59,391 nt of DNA from Deltaproteobacteria bacterium (GCA_024280335.1 JAJRQI010000020.1:1-59391); one strand, 5' to 3'; numbered from the stretch's first letter, positions 7,980-16,930 are shown. Notes: generated from the letters alone by a model not told the origin. Numbers and translations are program-made.

Positions 7980-9608
7980 TCACGGCTCACTTTCCGCTCT
8001 GTCGCGCAAAACCCGGCGGATGATTTTGCCGGTTGTTGTCATCGGCAGGGCAGCCACAAACTCCACTTCCCGGGGATATTCATGGGCGGCAAGCCGAACC
8101 TTCACCCAATCCTGCACCTCTGCAGCAAGTTCAGCGGTCGGCTCAACACCCTCTTCCAGAATAATGTAAGCCTTCACAATCTGGGTACGCACTGCGTCCG
8201 GTTTGCCCACGACACCGGCGATTTTTACCGCAGGATGACCGATAAGGCAGTCTTCGATCTCGCCCGGACCGATCCGATAACCCGCAGAGGTGATCACATC
8301 ATCGTCACGGCCAACAAAACGGAGCCAACCGTCACTGTCGCAGATGCCCTTATCACCGGTCAGCATCCACTCCCCGACAAACTTGCCCGCCGCTGCGGCT
8401 GAATCGTTCCAGTATTCGAGAAACATCACCGGATCAGGCGATCTGACCGCAATGTTGCCCAGCTGGCCAGCCAGAACGGGGATCCCCTCATCTGAAACAA
8501 TAGTCACCTTATGCCCCGGCACAGGACGGCCCATGATACCCGGCCGCTCCGGCATCAGCGCCGCACAGGAGGAAACAATCATGTTGCATTCGGTTTGACC
8601 ATAGAACTCGTTTATGGTCACGCCAAACACCCGCTGCCCCCACTCGAGAAGCTCGGCTCCCAGCGTCTCGCCGCCGCTGGCGATGGTTCGCATATTCAGT
8701 TTCCAGCGCGACTGTGCGTCGGGTACGGACCGCATCATCTTTAACGCCGTTGGCGGAATGAAGGCATTGCGGATACCGAAATCCTGAATCAACTGAAAGG
8801 CCGCTTCGCCGGTGAACTTTTCAAATCGCCGCGCCACGACCGGAATGCCGTAATGCATGGCCGGCAGCAGAACATCGAGCAAACCGCCAATCCATGCCCA
8901 ATCGGCCGGGCTCCAGATCTTGTCGCCGGGTTGAGGAAACAGGTCATGACTCATCTCAACGCCAGGCAAGTGGCCGAGCAACACTCGATGGGCATGCAGC
9001 GCCCCCTTGGGCTGACCAGTGGTACCCGAGGTATAGATAATAAGCGCCGGATCGTCTGCCTTGGTATTAACCGGCTGAAAGGTTGTCGAGTGCGCGGCCA
9101 TTCCGGCATACAGATCCCTGCTGCCAGCCTGCTCACCATTGATGGTGAATACCTGCTCAAGCTCCGGCAGACGATCGCGGATAGTGGCGATTTTCTCCGC
9201 ACCCTCGGTGTTGCAGATCACCATCCGGGCACCGGAATCAGCCAGCCGATACTCAAGGGCTTCAACCCCGAACATCATGAACAGCGGGATTGAGATACCA
9301 CCGGCCTTATGAATGGCAATGTGGGAGAAGGCAGTTTCCGGGGTCTGTGGAAGAAGAATGCCGATCCGATCACCCCGTTGCAGGCCACTAGCAACCAGCA
9401 GGTTGGCCAGGCTGTTGGACAAGCGTTTCAATTTGCCAAAGGAATAATCGCGGTTCTGCCCGTCGGCTTCGACGAAAGTCAGCGCCAGGCGATCCGGATC
9501 AATAGCGGCCCATTTATCGCAGACGTCGACGCCCATGTTGAAATACTCCGGGATGTCCCAGCTAAAACGGTCACAGAGTTCTTCATAGGTACTGCTGTCA
9601 GGTAACAT
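7980..9608 (-). CDS. Acyl-CoA synthetase (AMP-forming, medium/short-chain type)
   Basis: This enzyme activates a carboxylic acid with ATP and CoA via an acyl-adenylate. The P-loop IIYTSGTTGQPKGALHAH is at about 189-206. NEFYGQTE supplies the adenine-site motif, TGDKGICDSDGWLRFVGRDDD carries the hinge Asp/Arg, and the C-terminal TTTGKIIRR holds the catalytic lysine. At 542 residues it resembles ACSM-type or acetyl-CoA-synthetase-like enzymes. Its ATG overlaps the lutBA stop codon (TAATG at 9610-9606), implying translational coupling. Context suggests activation of butyrate, acetoacetate or another product of the hydroxy-acid pathway, but substrate cannot be read from sequence. Confidence 0.85.
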   Translation of the reverse strand: MLPDSSTYEELCDRFSWDIPEYFNMGVDVCDKWAAIDPDRLALTFVEADGQNRDYSFGKLKRLSNSLANLLVASGLQRGDRIGILLPQTPETAFSHIAIHKAGGISIPLFMMFGVEALEYRLADSGARMVICNTEGAEKIATIRDRLPELEQVFTINGEQAGSRDLYAGMAAHSTTFQPVNTKADDPALIIYTSGTTGQPKGALHAHRVLLGHLPGVEMSHDLFPQPGDKIWSPADWAWIGGLLDVLLPAMHYGIPVVARRFEKFTGEAAFQLIQDFGIRNAFIPPTALKMMRSVPDAQSRWKLNMRTIASGGETLGAELLEWGQRVFGVTINEFYGQTECNMIVSSCAALMPERPGIMGRPVPGHKVTIVSDEGIPVLAGQLGNIAVRSPDPVMFLEYWNDSAAAAGKFVGEWMLTGDKGICDSDGWLRFVGRDDDVITSAGYRIGPGEIEDCLIGHPAVKIAGVVGKPDAVRTQIVKAYIILEEGVEPTAELAAEVQDWVKVRLAAHEYPREVEFVAALPMTTTGKIIRRVLRDRAESEP

Positions 9609-11764
9609 TATTTACTGCTCTTGATTGCTTCTGCCAGCAGTTCGATGGTGTGCTGGGCGCGCACCTCGGAGCCCTGTTTCTCCAGTCCACCGCGGATCTG
9701 CATCATACAACCGGGACAATCCATCGCTACGCAGGTAGCACCACTTGCTGCGATATCGATCAGCTTGTCTTTGAGGATCATCTTGGCGATATCGGGGTGA
9801 CTGGTCAGCGAGTAGGATCCGCCGAAACCACAACAGCGGTCAGCATGGGCCATCTCGACCAGTTCGTGGCCAGAAGTTTCGATCAGCTCACGTGGTTCTT
9901 TCCAGACTCCGGCGCCGCGCTTGAGGTGGCAGGAATCATGGTAGGTGACCTTTTCACTGGTCGCCAGTTGACTGAAGGCATCCGCTGCGCCGAGTTGGTT
10001 GACGATGAAACCGGCCGCGTCGACGGTGATCTCGGCCAATTGTTCAGCTTTCGCCGCCCAGGCCGGGTTATCCTTGAGGTGCGCAACGAAATCACGCTGC
10101 AGGGCCATGGTGCAGGTCGGACAGGTGGTCAGGACAAAATCTGGCTTACCTTCGAGCATGGCATCAATATTCTGTTTAGCCAGTTCGACCGCAGTCTCCT
10201 TATCTCCCGAATAGAGCGCGGGGACACCACAACAATTCTGCTTTTGCGGATAATAAACCTCAACATCCAGGGCGTTCATCACCGTCACCAGATCGAGTCC
10301 CAGCTCCGGATAGAGGAAATCGTTAGCGCAGCCGCCGTAGAAGGCCACCCGATAGCGTGGCTTCTCGACCCGCTGCGGCTGCTGCAGGATGAGATCGCGC
10401 AGCGGCTTGTCGGCCACCGCCGGCAGGGTCCGCCATTCGGTCAGCGAGGAGAAGAACAGCGGCAGATGACGAATGGTCCGTTCGCCCTTGGTAACCGGCT
10501 TCTGCAGAACACTGGCAGCGCGAAGCAGACTGTGAAACAGTTTGCGATTGCGCATCACCTTGCGGAACACCAGGTTCTTACCGGCGCCGATCCCCTCTTC
10601 CTCGCCGATAGTTTCGCGCAGCGAGAGGATAATCTCCTCCAGATCGATTTTGCTCGGGCAGATCGAGACACAGGAACGGCAACCGATACAGGCACGAACC
10701 AGCTCGGCGGCATTATCGAGGCCGTGGAAGAAGGCGGTCAAAATGATGCCGATGGCGCCGATGTAAATGTGGCCGAAAACGTGGCCGCCGACGGTCTGGT
10801 AGACCGGGCAGACGTTGGCGCAGGCACCGCAGCGGATGCAACGCAGCGCATCCCGACACTGCGGCGATTCGGCCAAAGTGCTGCGGCCGTTATCGAGCAG
10901 TACGATATGCAGCTCTTTCTCTTCGTCGGCACAGGGAACGGCACCGCGAATCCAGGTAACATACGAGGTCAACGCCTGACCGGTGGCGTTCTTCGGCAGC
11001 ACCTGGATAATTCTGGCGGCATCCTCCAGGGTCGGCACCAGCTTCTCGATACCGACCAGCGCCACATGCACTTTGGGCAGGGTCGAGGCCAGCCGGGCGT
11101 TGCCTTCGTTGGTCACCAGGACGAGACCACCGGTTTCAGCGACCGCAATGTTGGCTCCGGTAATGCCGATCTCAGCATCCATATAGCCTTGCCGCAGCTG
11201 CTCCCTGGCGACCTGCACCAAGTGAGGAATCTCGGCCGCTTCCTGCCGACCGGTCTGTTTGCTGAACAGCTCGGCGACATCTTCCTTGAACATATGGATC
11301 GCCGGCATCACCATGTGACTGGGTCGCTGCCCGGCCAGTTGGATAATCCATTCCCCCAGATCGGTCTCCAAGGCCTGGGTTCCGGCCTTTTCCAGAGCGA
11401 CATTCAGATGGGTCTCCTCGCTGGCCATACTCTTGCTTTTCACCGCCAGTTTGGCGCCCTTTCTTTGTGCCAGTTCGGCGATGTAAGCGTTGGCATCCTC
11501 GGCGGTTTTTGCCAGACAGACGATCGCCCCGGCAGCTTCAGCATTCTGGATAAACTGCTGCAGCAGCTCGGCACGGTTCTCACGCACGCCATCCTTCATC
11601 GTCGCGATCTCGCTCCGCAGTGCCTCAAAATCCAGACCGGTAAAAGCCTTGTCGCGCGAAACCAGGTAGGCATCACCGAACTTGTGCAGAGCGTCCTGCA
11701 GTTTTGGCGTGGCCAGCACCTGATCGATCCGACCTTTATATTCGCGCTGTCGTCGTTTATTCAT
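9608..11764 (-). CDS. LutB-LutA fusion: LUD / ferredoxin / double-CCG lactate oxidase subunit
   Basis: The 718-residue protein joins two proteins usually encoded separately (LutB/LldF and LutA/LldE). The N-terminal 290 residues form an LUD domain (AETGGLVLVTNEGNARLASTLP core). Ferredoxin motifs CIRCGACANVCP (about 306-317) and CIGCRSCVSICP (about 355-366) bind two [4Fe-4S] clusters. Two CCG cysteine-rich domains follow: NCCGVPALYSG with TTCPTC (about 510-555) and DRCCGFGGSY with DCPGC (about 640-690). Together with the preceding LutC homologue it should oxidise L-lactate to pyruvate and pass electrons to quinone or another acceptor. The ATG at 11764 is chosen because AAGAGG lies upstream; a longer TTG frame lacks this. 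Confidence 0.88.
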   Translation of the reverse strand: MNKRRQREYKGRIDQVLATPKLQDALHKFGDAYLVSRDKAFTGLDFEALRSEIATMKDGVRENRAELLQQFIQNAEAAGAIVCLAKTAEDANAYIAELAQRKGAKLAVKSKSMASEETHLNVALEKAGTQALETDLGEWIIQLAGQRPSHMVMPAIHMFKEDVAELFSKQTGRQEAAEIPHLVQVAREQLRQGYMDAEIGITGANIAVAETGGLVLVTNEGNARLASTLPKVHVALVGIEKLVPTLEDAARIIQVLPKNATGQALTSYVTWIRGAVPCADEEKELHIVLLDNGRSTLAESPQCRDALRCIRCGACANVCPVYQTVGGHVFGHIYIGAIGIILTAFFHGLDNAAELVRACIGCRSCVSICPSKIDLEEIILSLRETIGEEEGIGAGKNLVFRKVMRNRKLFHSLLRAASVLQKPVTKGERTIRHLPLFFSSLTEWRTLPAVADKPLRDLILQQPQRVEKPRYRVAFYGGCANDFLYPELGLDLVTVMNALDVEVYYPQKQNCCGVPALYSGDKETAVELAKQNIDAMLEGKPDFVLTTCPTCTMALQRDFVAHLKDNPAWAAKAEQLAEITVDAAGFIVNQLGAADAFSQLATSEKVTYHDSCHLKRGAGVWKEPRELIETSGHELVEMAHADRCCGFGGSYSLTSHPDIAKMILKDKLIDIAASGATCVAMDCPGCMMQIRGGLEKQGSEVRAQHTIELLAEAIKSSK

Positions 11765-11813
11765 GGAAAAACCTCTTAAGGGCAAAGCAGTCAGCAGTTA
11801 GCAGTCAGCAGTT

Positions 11814-11918
11814 AGCTGTAAGCTGTAAGCTGTAAGCTGTAAGCTGTAAGCTGTAAGCTGTAAGCTGTAAGCTGTAAGCTGTAAGCTGTAAGCTGTAAGC
11901 TGTTAACTGTAAGCTGTT
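11814..11918. repeat. 7-bp tandem array (AGCTGTA) between lutC and lutBA
   Basis: Twelve perfect copies of AGCTGTA run from 11814 to 11897, followed by three degenerate copies to 11918. A related degenerate stretch (GCAGTCAGCAGTTA) lies at about 11787-11813. The array fills the 167-base gap between two genes of the same operon, on the transcribed strand as TACAGCT repeats. Its length is likely to vary by slippage. Each unit contains AGCT, so the transcript has many alternative small pairings. Confidence 0.95.
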
Positions 11919-11931
11919 AACTGGCGTTTTT

Positions 11932-12483
11932 CTACATTTCCAGCAGATCGCTCGACCAGTTATCAAGCAGCAGGATATACAACTGCTTGGGGCCGTGGAC
12001 GCCGATGGTCAGAACCCGCTCGATATCCGCCGTGCGGCTCGGACCGGTAATGTAGGCGACATAATTACGCGGCTGCTGCTGATGCAACTGCCGTAGCGGC
12101 GTAACCGCCGCCAGGCCATCGGCAACGATCTTGCTGCGGTCGAGCAACACAAAATGCCGCGGCGGCAGAGTGCTCGCCAGCCGCACATCTTCGGCAGTGC
12201 TTTCCAGCACCAATGTGCCGGTGTCAGCGATCGCGAAACCGGCACTGGTCACTCCGGCGGCAGCATCTGCGGCCTGCGTACGGTCGACCGCCAGCAGACG
12301 GACTCCTGCGGTTTGCAGCTGTTCGGCCAACTGAGCACGTTCGCAACTGGCCGAAACCGGCAGCAGCACAGCGCCATCGGCCAGTTCGGCGATGCGGGCC
12401 GCTGCCTGCGCCGGGCTTTTGCACTCGACCAGCACCGCTCCGGCCGCTTCGGCCGCCGTACAAAACGTCTTGAGTAAATCCAT
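11932..12483 (-). CDS. lutC: LutC/LldG-like LUD-domain protein
   Basis: The 183-residue protein is one LUD domain. Its core, GFAIADTGTLVLESTAEDVRLASTLPPRHFVLL (about 100-132, quoted in the usual family pattern TGT...ASTLP), matches LutC, the third part of the non-flavin L-lactate oxidation complex. It is the first gene of the minus-strand operon, 167 bases before lutBA. GGAGG lies 5 bases before the ATG, directly abutting a perfect operator palindrome, so binding there would block both promoter clearance and possibly ribosome access. LutC alone has no metal motif; it presumably acts in a complex with the LutB-LutA fusion. Confidence 0.85.
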   Translation of the reverse strand: MDLLKTFCTAAEAAGAVLVECKSPAQAAARIAELADGAVLLPVSASCERAQLAEQLQTAGVRLLAVDRTQAADAAAGVTSAGFAIADTGTLVLESTAEDVRLASTLPPRHFVLLDRSKIVADGLAAVTPLRQLHQQQPRNYVAYITGPSRTADIERVLTIGVHGPKQLYILLLDNWSSDLLEM

Positions 12484-12492
12484 AATTCCTCC

Positions 12493-12511
12493 AAATTGGT
12501 CAGACCAATTT
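12493..12511. promoter_or_regulatory. FadR/LldR/PdhR-type operator before lutC
   Basis: AAATTGGTCAGACCAATTT is a perfect 8+3+8 palindrome with the TGGT-N3-ACCA core known for PdhR and LldR, GntR-family regulators of pyruvate and lactate genes. It lies between the promoter and the lutC ribosome site, a repressor position. The likely binder is the FadR-type protein at 54906, whose own upstream region carries GGT-N3-ACC sites. Confidence 0.75.
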
Positions 12512-12541
12512 ACCTTAAAAGAGCTATCTGTTCCCTGTCAA
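12512..12541 (-). promoter_or_regulatory. Likely sigma-70 promoter of the lut operon
   Basis: A consensus -35 TTGACA is read on the minus strand at 12541-12536. The -10 is weak: TTAAGG with 17-base spacing or TAAGGT with 18. The operator palindrome follows directly, consistent with repression. Confidence 0.45.
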
Positions 12542-12594
12542 GAGAAAACCTTTTTACCAGAACGCTGGTTTGAATCTTATCACTGTCTCGCGCA

Positions 12595-12758
12595 GGAGTC
12601 TGTCCGAGAATAGGGGCCGAAGCGAAAAGTCAGAAGTTTGAGGTCAGATTTTAGCTCGTTTGAGTGTTCATAGCATTAAGCTATGGGCAGAAAAGGAGCT
12701 GAAATATGGACCAAACAGCTGGCTTTGCAGCCGGTCATTGTATTCTCGGACAGCCTCC
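12595..12758. mobile_element. MITE-like fold-back element, 164 bp
   Basis: Terminal repeats of 18 bases with one mismatch (GGAGTCTGTCCGAGAATA at 12595-12612; TATTCTCGGACAGCCTCC at 12741-12758) bracket an interior that folds back on itself: CATAGC-ATTAA-GCTATG at the centre, and ATTTTAGCTC against GAGCTGAAAT further out. No reading frame is present. It starts 5 bases beyond the stop of the sigma-54 activator gene and separates it from the lut operon. A role as a transcript-ending or RNA-processing hairpin is possible. Confidence 0.65.
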
Positions 12759-12763
12759 TGCTA

Positions 12764-14203
12764 TCAGCTCAACGGGATCTGGTATTTACGCATCTTCTTG
12801 TAGAGCACGGTCCGATGAATGCCGAGAATTTTTGCCGCTCGCGCCTTATTGTTGCCGCTGACCTCCAAGGCTTTGCGGAGCGCCTCACGCTCCGCCCCGG
12901 CGACCACCTCCTGCAAGCCCCACTCCGTTACCCCCGAGCTTATCGCTTGCGGCCGGCTCAAATAGAACGGCAGGTCACAGGCATCGATGGTATTTCCTTC
13001 AATCGTGAATGCGGTCCGTTCCAAGACATTCAGCAGCTCGCGGATATTGCCGGGCCAATGGAAGTTAGCCAGCACTGTTTCAGCTGCTGCGGTCAACCGG
13101 TAGTGTGAGCCGGGGTGCTTTTCGGCAACTTTTTCCAGCAGGTGCCGGGCCAGCGGGACAATATCGCTGCTGCGCTCGCGCAGCGGCGGGACATCGAGCG
13201 AGATCACATTGAGGCGATAAAACAGGTCCTCGCGAAAGCGTTTCTGCTTGATCATCCCGACAAAATCCTGATTGGTTGCCGCTATAATTCTGAAGTTACT
13301 CTTGATCATCCGGGTGCCGCCGACCCGCTCGAAAGCCTTATCTTCCAGCACCCGCAACAGCTTGGGCTGCAATTCGAGCGGCATCTCACCGATCTCATCG
13401 AGAAATAGGGTGCCACCATCCGCCAACTCCAGCTTTCCCGGTTTGCCGCCGCTGCTGGCTCCGGTAAAAGCCCCTCCGGCATAGCCGAACAGTTCCGACT
13501 CGAACAGATCTTTGGGGATCGCCGCACAGTTGATATGGATCGATGGATAACGATGACGGGGGCTGGCCTGATGAATCGCCTGAGCAAACAGTTCCTTGCC
13601 GGTTCCCGATTCACCGGTAATCAGGACGGGAAGATCGGTTGCCGCCGCCTTGCGAGCTTCTGCCTTGAGAGCAAGGAGCGCGGGGCTGGAGCCATAAATA
13701 CTGTCAAAATTGTAGCGGGTGGCCCGTAACGAGGTCAGCTCTTTTTCGTAATGCTTCAGTTTCGATTCCAGCATGCTCAGATTGCTGGCCAGACGGCTGA
13801 CGTCGCTGATCTGCTTGAACATCAGCTGTCCGAAAACCGCTACAACCTTACCGTCTTCAAAAATAGGAATCCGCTGGACCACCATGTCGCGACCCTTGGC
13901 GGTGAATATCTCGTTGACTTCGGCCTTGCCGGTTCTGGCAACGATGTGCATCCGGCTGTTTTCCAGAATGTCGGTGGCATGTTTGCCGATTGCACCTTTG
14001 GCCTCAACCCCGAGAAATTCCGCATAAGGACGATTAAAATAAAGAATATAACCTTCAGCATCGGTAACCAGTGCGCCGTTTTCGATATGATCGAAGATCA
14101 GGTCGGCCATTTTCAGCCGGTTGCCGAGCCCCCGCAACTGCTCGGAAAACCCTCGGGAAAGCTGCTGCGAATCGCTATCCGGATCTGTTTCAAAAATTTT
14201 CAT
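12764..14203 (-). CDS. PAS-AAA+-Fis sigma-54 activator
   Basis: This 479-residue enhancer-binding protein has an N-terminal PAS domain (about 35-140, [24 protein letters not shown]), a short linker, a sigma-54 AAA+ domain (about 165-395) and a Fis-type helix-turn-helix ([21 protein letters not shown]) at the C-terminus. Walker A GESGTGKE, the GAFTGA sigma-54 contact loop and [10 protein letters not shown] (Walker B) are intact. The PAS domain, in place of a receiver, suggests direct sensing of a small molecule. It is divergent from the CoA-transferase gene, which carries a good -24/-12 promoter, so it most likely activates that unit. AGGAGC precedes the ATG. Confidence 0.88.
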   Translation of the reverse strand: MKIFETDPDSDSQQLSRGFSEQLRGLGNRLKMADLIFDHIENGALVTDAEGYILYFNRPYAEFLGVEAKGAIGKHATDILENSRMHIVARTGKAEVNEIFTAKGRDMVVQRIPIFEDGKVVAVFGQLMFKQISDVSRLASNLSMLESKLKHYEKELTSLRATRYNFDSIYGSSPALLALKAEARKAAATDLPVLITGESGTGKELFAQAIHQASPRHRYPSIHINCAAIPKDLFESELFGYAGGAFTGASSGGKPGKLELADGGTLFLDEIGEMPLELQPKLLRVLEDKAFERVGGTRMIKSNFRIIAATNQDFVGMIKQKRFREDLFYRLNVISLDVPPLRERSSDIVPLARHLLEKVAEKHPGSHYRLTAAAETVLANFHWPGNIRELLNVLERTAFTIEGNTIDACDLPFYLSRPQAISSGVTEWGLQEVVAGAEREALRKALEVSGNNKARAAKILGIHRTVLYKKMRKYQIPLS

Positions 14204-14261
14204 TTCAGCTCCTGTTCCTTAAACCCTATTCTATTTTCCCTCAATCTAGCCCGGAACAAAA

Positions 14262-14298
14262 ATGTAGTCAACAAACTACATGTCTTTAGATTGAGACA
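14262..14298. promoter_or_regulatory. Candidate upstream activator sites
   Basis: ATGTAGT-CAACAA-ACTACAT (14262-14281) is a perfect 7-bp inverted repeat and TGTCT...AGACA (14281-14298) an adjoining weaker one. They lie about 130-150 bases before the -24/-12 promoter and close to the divergent activator gene, the usual place for enhancer sites. The whole 383-base gap 14204-14586 holds these sites, the promoter at 14409 and a leader with AGGCAC/GTGCCT pairing, but no gene. Confidence 0.5.
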
Positions 14299-14408
14299 CA
14301 TTTGCTGCTCGTTTTGCAAACCGGAAAAATTCATGTAAAATATTCCAACTAGCTGAATTTCAGATATTATTAAATCGAAAAAACGATTAAAAACGCCATC
14401 CTCTAATA

Positions 14409-14423
14409 TGGTACGAGCCTTGC
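14409..14423 (+). promoter_or_regulatory. Sigma-54 (-24/-12) promoter of the CoA-transferase unit
   Basis: TGGTACGAGCCTTGC has the GG and GC elements spaced exactly as in the TGGCACG-N4-TTGC consensus, with one change in the -24 box. Transcription should start near 14435, leaving a leader of about 150 bases before the ATG at 14587. The adjacent divergent sigma-54 activator supports this. Confidence 0.7.
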
Positions 14424-14586
14424 CTTACAGTTGAGGACAACTTTCAAACAACGTTATTCATTTATCAAACAACCGAAGGGAGATTAACCAGATCTGCGAA
14501 AGGCACATGAAAAAAACGAGTGCCTATTTTTATAGCAGTGGGCCCAAATCATTCGAAAACATACCAACCTTGGAGGAAAACGAAAC

Positions 14587-15936
14587 ATGAAAGCGATACA
14601 CACCGACGCCGCCGCCGCCCTTGAGGGCCTCCTCAGCGACAACATGACCGTAGCCGCCGGCGGCTTCGGCCTCTGCGGAATCCCCGAAAATCTGATTACC
14701 GCCCTGCGCGACAGCGGCAGCAAAGGATTGACCGTCATCAGCAACAACGCCGGCATCGATGAGTTCGGCCTCGGCCTGCTGCTGCAAACCCGCCAGATCA
14801 AAAAGATGATCTCCTCCTATGTCGGCGAGAATGCCACCTTCGAACGGCAGTTTCTCGATGGCGATCTGGAGCTTGAGCTGACCCCCCAGGGAACCCTCGC
14901 CGAGAAGCTGCGCGCCGGCGGTGCCGGGATTCCGGCCTTCTACACCCGCACCGGCTTCGGCACCGCTCTCACCGAAAAGAAGGAAACGCGTGAGTTCAAC
15001 GACAAGGATTATGTTCTGGAAACCAGCCTGACCGCCGACCTTGCCATTATCAAAGCCTGGAAGGCTGACAAGGCAGGCAACCTGATCTTCCGCAAGACCG
15101 CCAACAACTTCAACAGCGCCTGCGCCAAGGCCGGTCGGGTCACGGTTGTCGAGGTCGAAGAGGTCGTCGAGATCGGCAGTCTCGATCCGGATCAGGTCCA
15201 CCTGCCCGGCATCTATGTCGACCGTATCCTGCTCGGCGCCAGCTTCGAGAAGCCGATCGAACAACGCACCCTCAAAGTCAGCGATAGCGGCAGCGCGTCG
15301 ATAAAACCGCAACGAGAATGGATGGCCAAAAGGATTGCCCGCGAACTGCAGGATGGCGCCTACGTCAATCTCGGCATCGGCATGCCGACGCTGGTCGCTA
15401 ACTATATCCCGAGCGATGTCGAAATCATCCTGCAGTCGGAAAACGGCCTGCTCGGTATCGGCCCGTTTCCGACCGAAGAGCATGTCGACGCCGACCTGAT
15501 CAATGCCGGCAAGCAAACCATCACCACCATCCCCGGCGCGGCATTTTTCGATTCTTCAGAATCGTTCGCCATGATCCGCGGCGGCAAGATCGATCTCTCG
15601 GTCCTCGGCGGCATGCAGGTCAGCAGCAGCGGTGACCTGGCCAACTGGATGATCCCCGGAAAAATGATCAAGGGGCCCGGCGGCGGCATGGATCTGGTCT
15701 CCGGCGTCAAGAAGGTGGTGGTGATGATGGAGCATTGCGCCAAAGACGGCAGCCCGAAAATCCTCCAGGAATGTATTTTACCGGTCACCGGCAAAGGGGT
15801 CGTCGATCTGCTGGTCACCGACAAAGGGGTGTTTGAAATTAATGAAAACGGCATGACCCTGATCGAGATTTCGCCGTTCAGTTCGCTCGAAGAGATCAGG
15901 AAATGCACTGGCTGTGAATTCAGCATCCGGGTTTAA
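14587..15936 (+). CDS. Fused 3-oxoacid CoA-transferase (SCOT-like, subunits A+B)
   Basis: Transfers CoA between an acyl-CoA and acetoacetate or a similar 3-oxo acid. The first 225 residues match the A subunit ([18 protein letters not shown]) and residues about 235-449 the B subunit ([17 protein letters not shown]). The catalytic glutamate is Glu285 in SENGLLGIG. In most bacteria the two halves are separate proteins; the single chain resembles mitochondrial SCOT. The junction ([13 protein letters not shown], about 227-240) is short. GGAGG lies 10 bases before the ATG, and the gene is driven by a sigma-54 promoter. The next gene, a 3-hydroxybutyrate dehydrogenase, makes acetoacetate as the probable substrate. 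Confidence 0.9.
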   Translation: MKAIHTDAAAALEGLLSDNMTVAAGGFGLCGIPENLITALRDSGSKGLTVISNNAGIDEFGLGLLLQTRQIKKMISSYVGENATFERQFLDGDLELELTPQGTLAEKLRAGGAGIPAFYTRTGFGTALTEKKETREFNDKDYVLETSLTADLAIIKAWKADKAGNLIFRKTANNFNSACAKAGRVTVVEVEEVVEIGSLDPDQVHLPGIYVDRILLGASFEKPIEQRTLKVSDSGSASIKPQREWMAKRIARELQDGAYVNLGIGMPTLVANYIPSDVEIILQSENGLLGIGPFPTEEHVDADLINAGKQTITTIPGAAFFDSSESFAMIRGGKIDLSVLGGMQVSSSGDLANWMIPGKMIKGPGGGMDLVSGVKKVVVMMEHCAKDGSPKILQECILPVTGKGVVDLLVTDKGVFEINENGMTLIEISPFSSLEEIRKCTGCEFSIRV

Positions 15937-15962
15937 TCCTGCATTCAAAGGAGCTCACTCAC

Positions 15963-16724
15963 ATGTCTGAACAACAAATTGCCTTGATAACCGGTGCTTC
16001 CAGCGGCATCGGGCTGGCAGCAGCCGAAGCCCTGGCGGCTTCGGGACGCCGGGTGGTGCTGGCCGATGTCAACCGGGAAGCCGGCGAAGCAGCGGCAAAA
16101 CGCCTCGGCGGGAACTATATCCAAGCCGATCTGAGTCGCCGAGACGGCTGTAAAACCCTCACCGACAGGGTTCTCAAGCAGTACGGACGCTGCGACATTC
16201 TGATCAATAATGCCGGCATCCAGCATGTCGCACCGATTGAGGATTTCCCTGAGGAGAAGTGGGATTTTATTATCGGCCTGATGCTGACCGCCCCGTTTTT
16301 GCTGAGCAAATATCTCTGGGGCCGGATGAAGGAGAACAACTGGGGGCGGGTGATCAATATCAATTCGGTCCACGGTCTGCGAGCCTCTGAATTCAAGGCC
16401 GCCTACGTCAGTGCCAAACATGGCCTCACCGGTCTGACCAAAACCGCCGCTCTCGAAGGCGGGCCATACGGCATCACCGTCAACTCGATCTGCCCGGCCT
16501 ATGTCCGCACCCCGCTGGTTGACGGCCAGATCGATTCGCAGGCCAAAACCCACGCTATCCCCCGCGAGGAAGTGATCAGTGACATCATGCTGAAAAAAGC
16601 CGCGGTCAAGCGCCTGATCGAACCTTCGGAGGTCGGTGACCTGGTCATCTATCTCTGTTCAGATTCGGCCGCCTGCATCACCGGCTCGATGCTGACTATA
16701 GACTGTGGATGGACAGCCAATTAA
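15963..16724 (+). CDS. bdhA: D-3-hydroxybutyrate dehydrogenase (SDR)
   Basis: Oxidises D-3-hydroxybutyrate to acetoacetate with NAD in the cytoplasm. The short-chain dehydrogenase motifs are complete: TGASSGIG near the N-terminus, NNAGIQH (about 80-86), catalytic Ser135, Tyr148 and Lys152 (YVSAK). The region VNSICPAYVRTPLVDGQI is characteristic of poly-3-hydroxybutyrate-pathway dehydrogenases. The length, 253, is about the family norm. It starts 26 bases after the CoA-transferase with AGGAG upstream, so the pair converts 3-hydroxybutyrate to acetoacetyl-CoA. Confidence 0.85.
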   Translation: MSEQQIALITGASSGIGLAAAEALAASGRRVVLADVNREAGEAAAKRLGGNYIQADLSRRDGCKTLTDRVLKQYGRCDILINNAGIQHVAPIEDFPEEKWDFIIGLMLTAPFLLSKYLWGRMKENNWGRVININSVHGLRASEFKAAYVSAKHGLTGLTKTAALEGGPYGITVNSICPAYVRTPLVDGQIDSQAKTHAIPREEVISDIMLKKAAVKRLIEPSEVGDLVIYLCSDSAACITGSMLTIDCGWTAN

Positions 16725-16779
16725 CCTCCGGTCGATATCCCGCAGGCACTTGAAGCGAGCCTGAGCAGGAATGACAATC

Positions 16780-16806
16780 CAGAGTTCGGGCAAACCCTGA
16801 ACTCTG
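16780..16806 (+). terminator. Hairpin after bdhA
   Basis: CAGAGTTC pairs with GAACTCTG, extended by GGG/CCC with one bulged base, around a CAAA loop. There is no T-run. It probably ends or attenuates the CoA-transferase/bdhA transcript before the separate dctP promoter. Confidence 0.45.
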
Positions 16807-16847
16807 CGGCGAAAGCCTCACAGACTGAAAACACTGTTATATTTTTC

Positions 16848-16877
16848 TTGACAGGGCGGAACAGTCCGCAATATGGT
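16848..16877 (+). promoter_or_regulatory. Sigma-70 promoter of the TRAP operon
   Basis: TTGACA (16848-16853) and TATGGT (16872-16877) are separated by 18 bases. The spacing and the perfect -35 make this the best promoter candidate before dctP. Confidence 0.55.
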
Positions 16878-16930
16878 ATCCCACAAATTGGCCTTACCAC
16901 TTGCCGGAATTACAAATAAAACATTCGCCC

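Noticed and set aside
9650-11779. 709-residue open frame on the plus strand
   Set aside because: It runs opposite the LutB-LutA fusion, has no motif and mirrors the GC-biased codon use of the real gene.
11814-11918. CRISPR array
   Set aside because: The 7-base units are contiguous with no spacers, and no cas gene is near.
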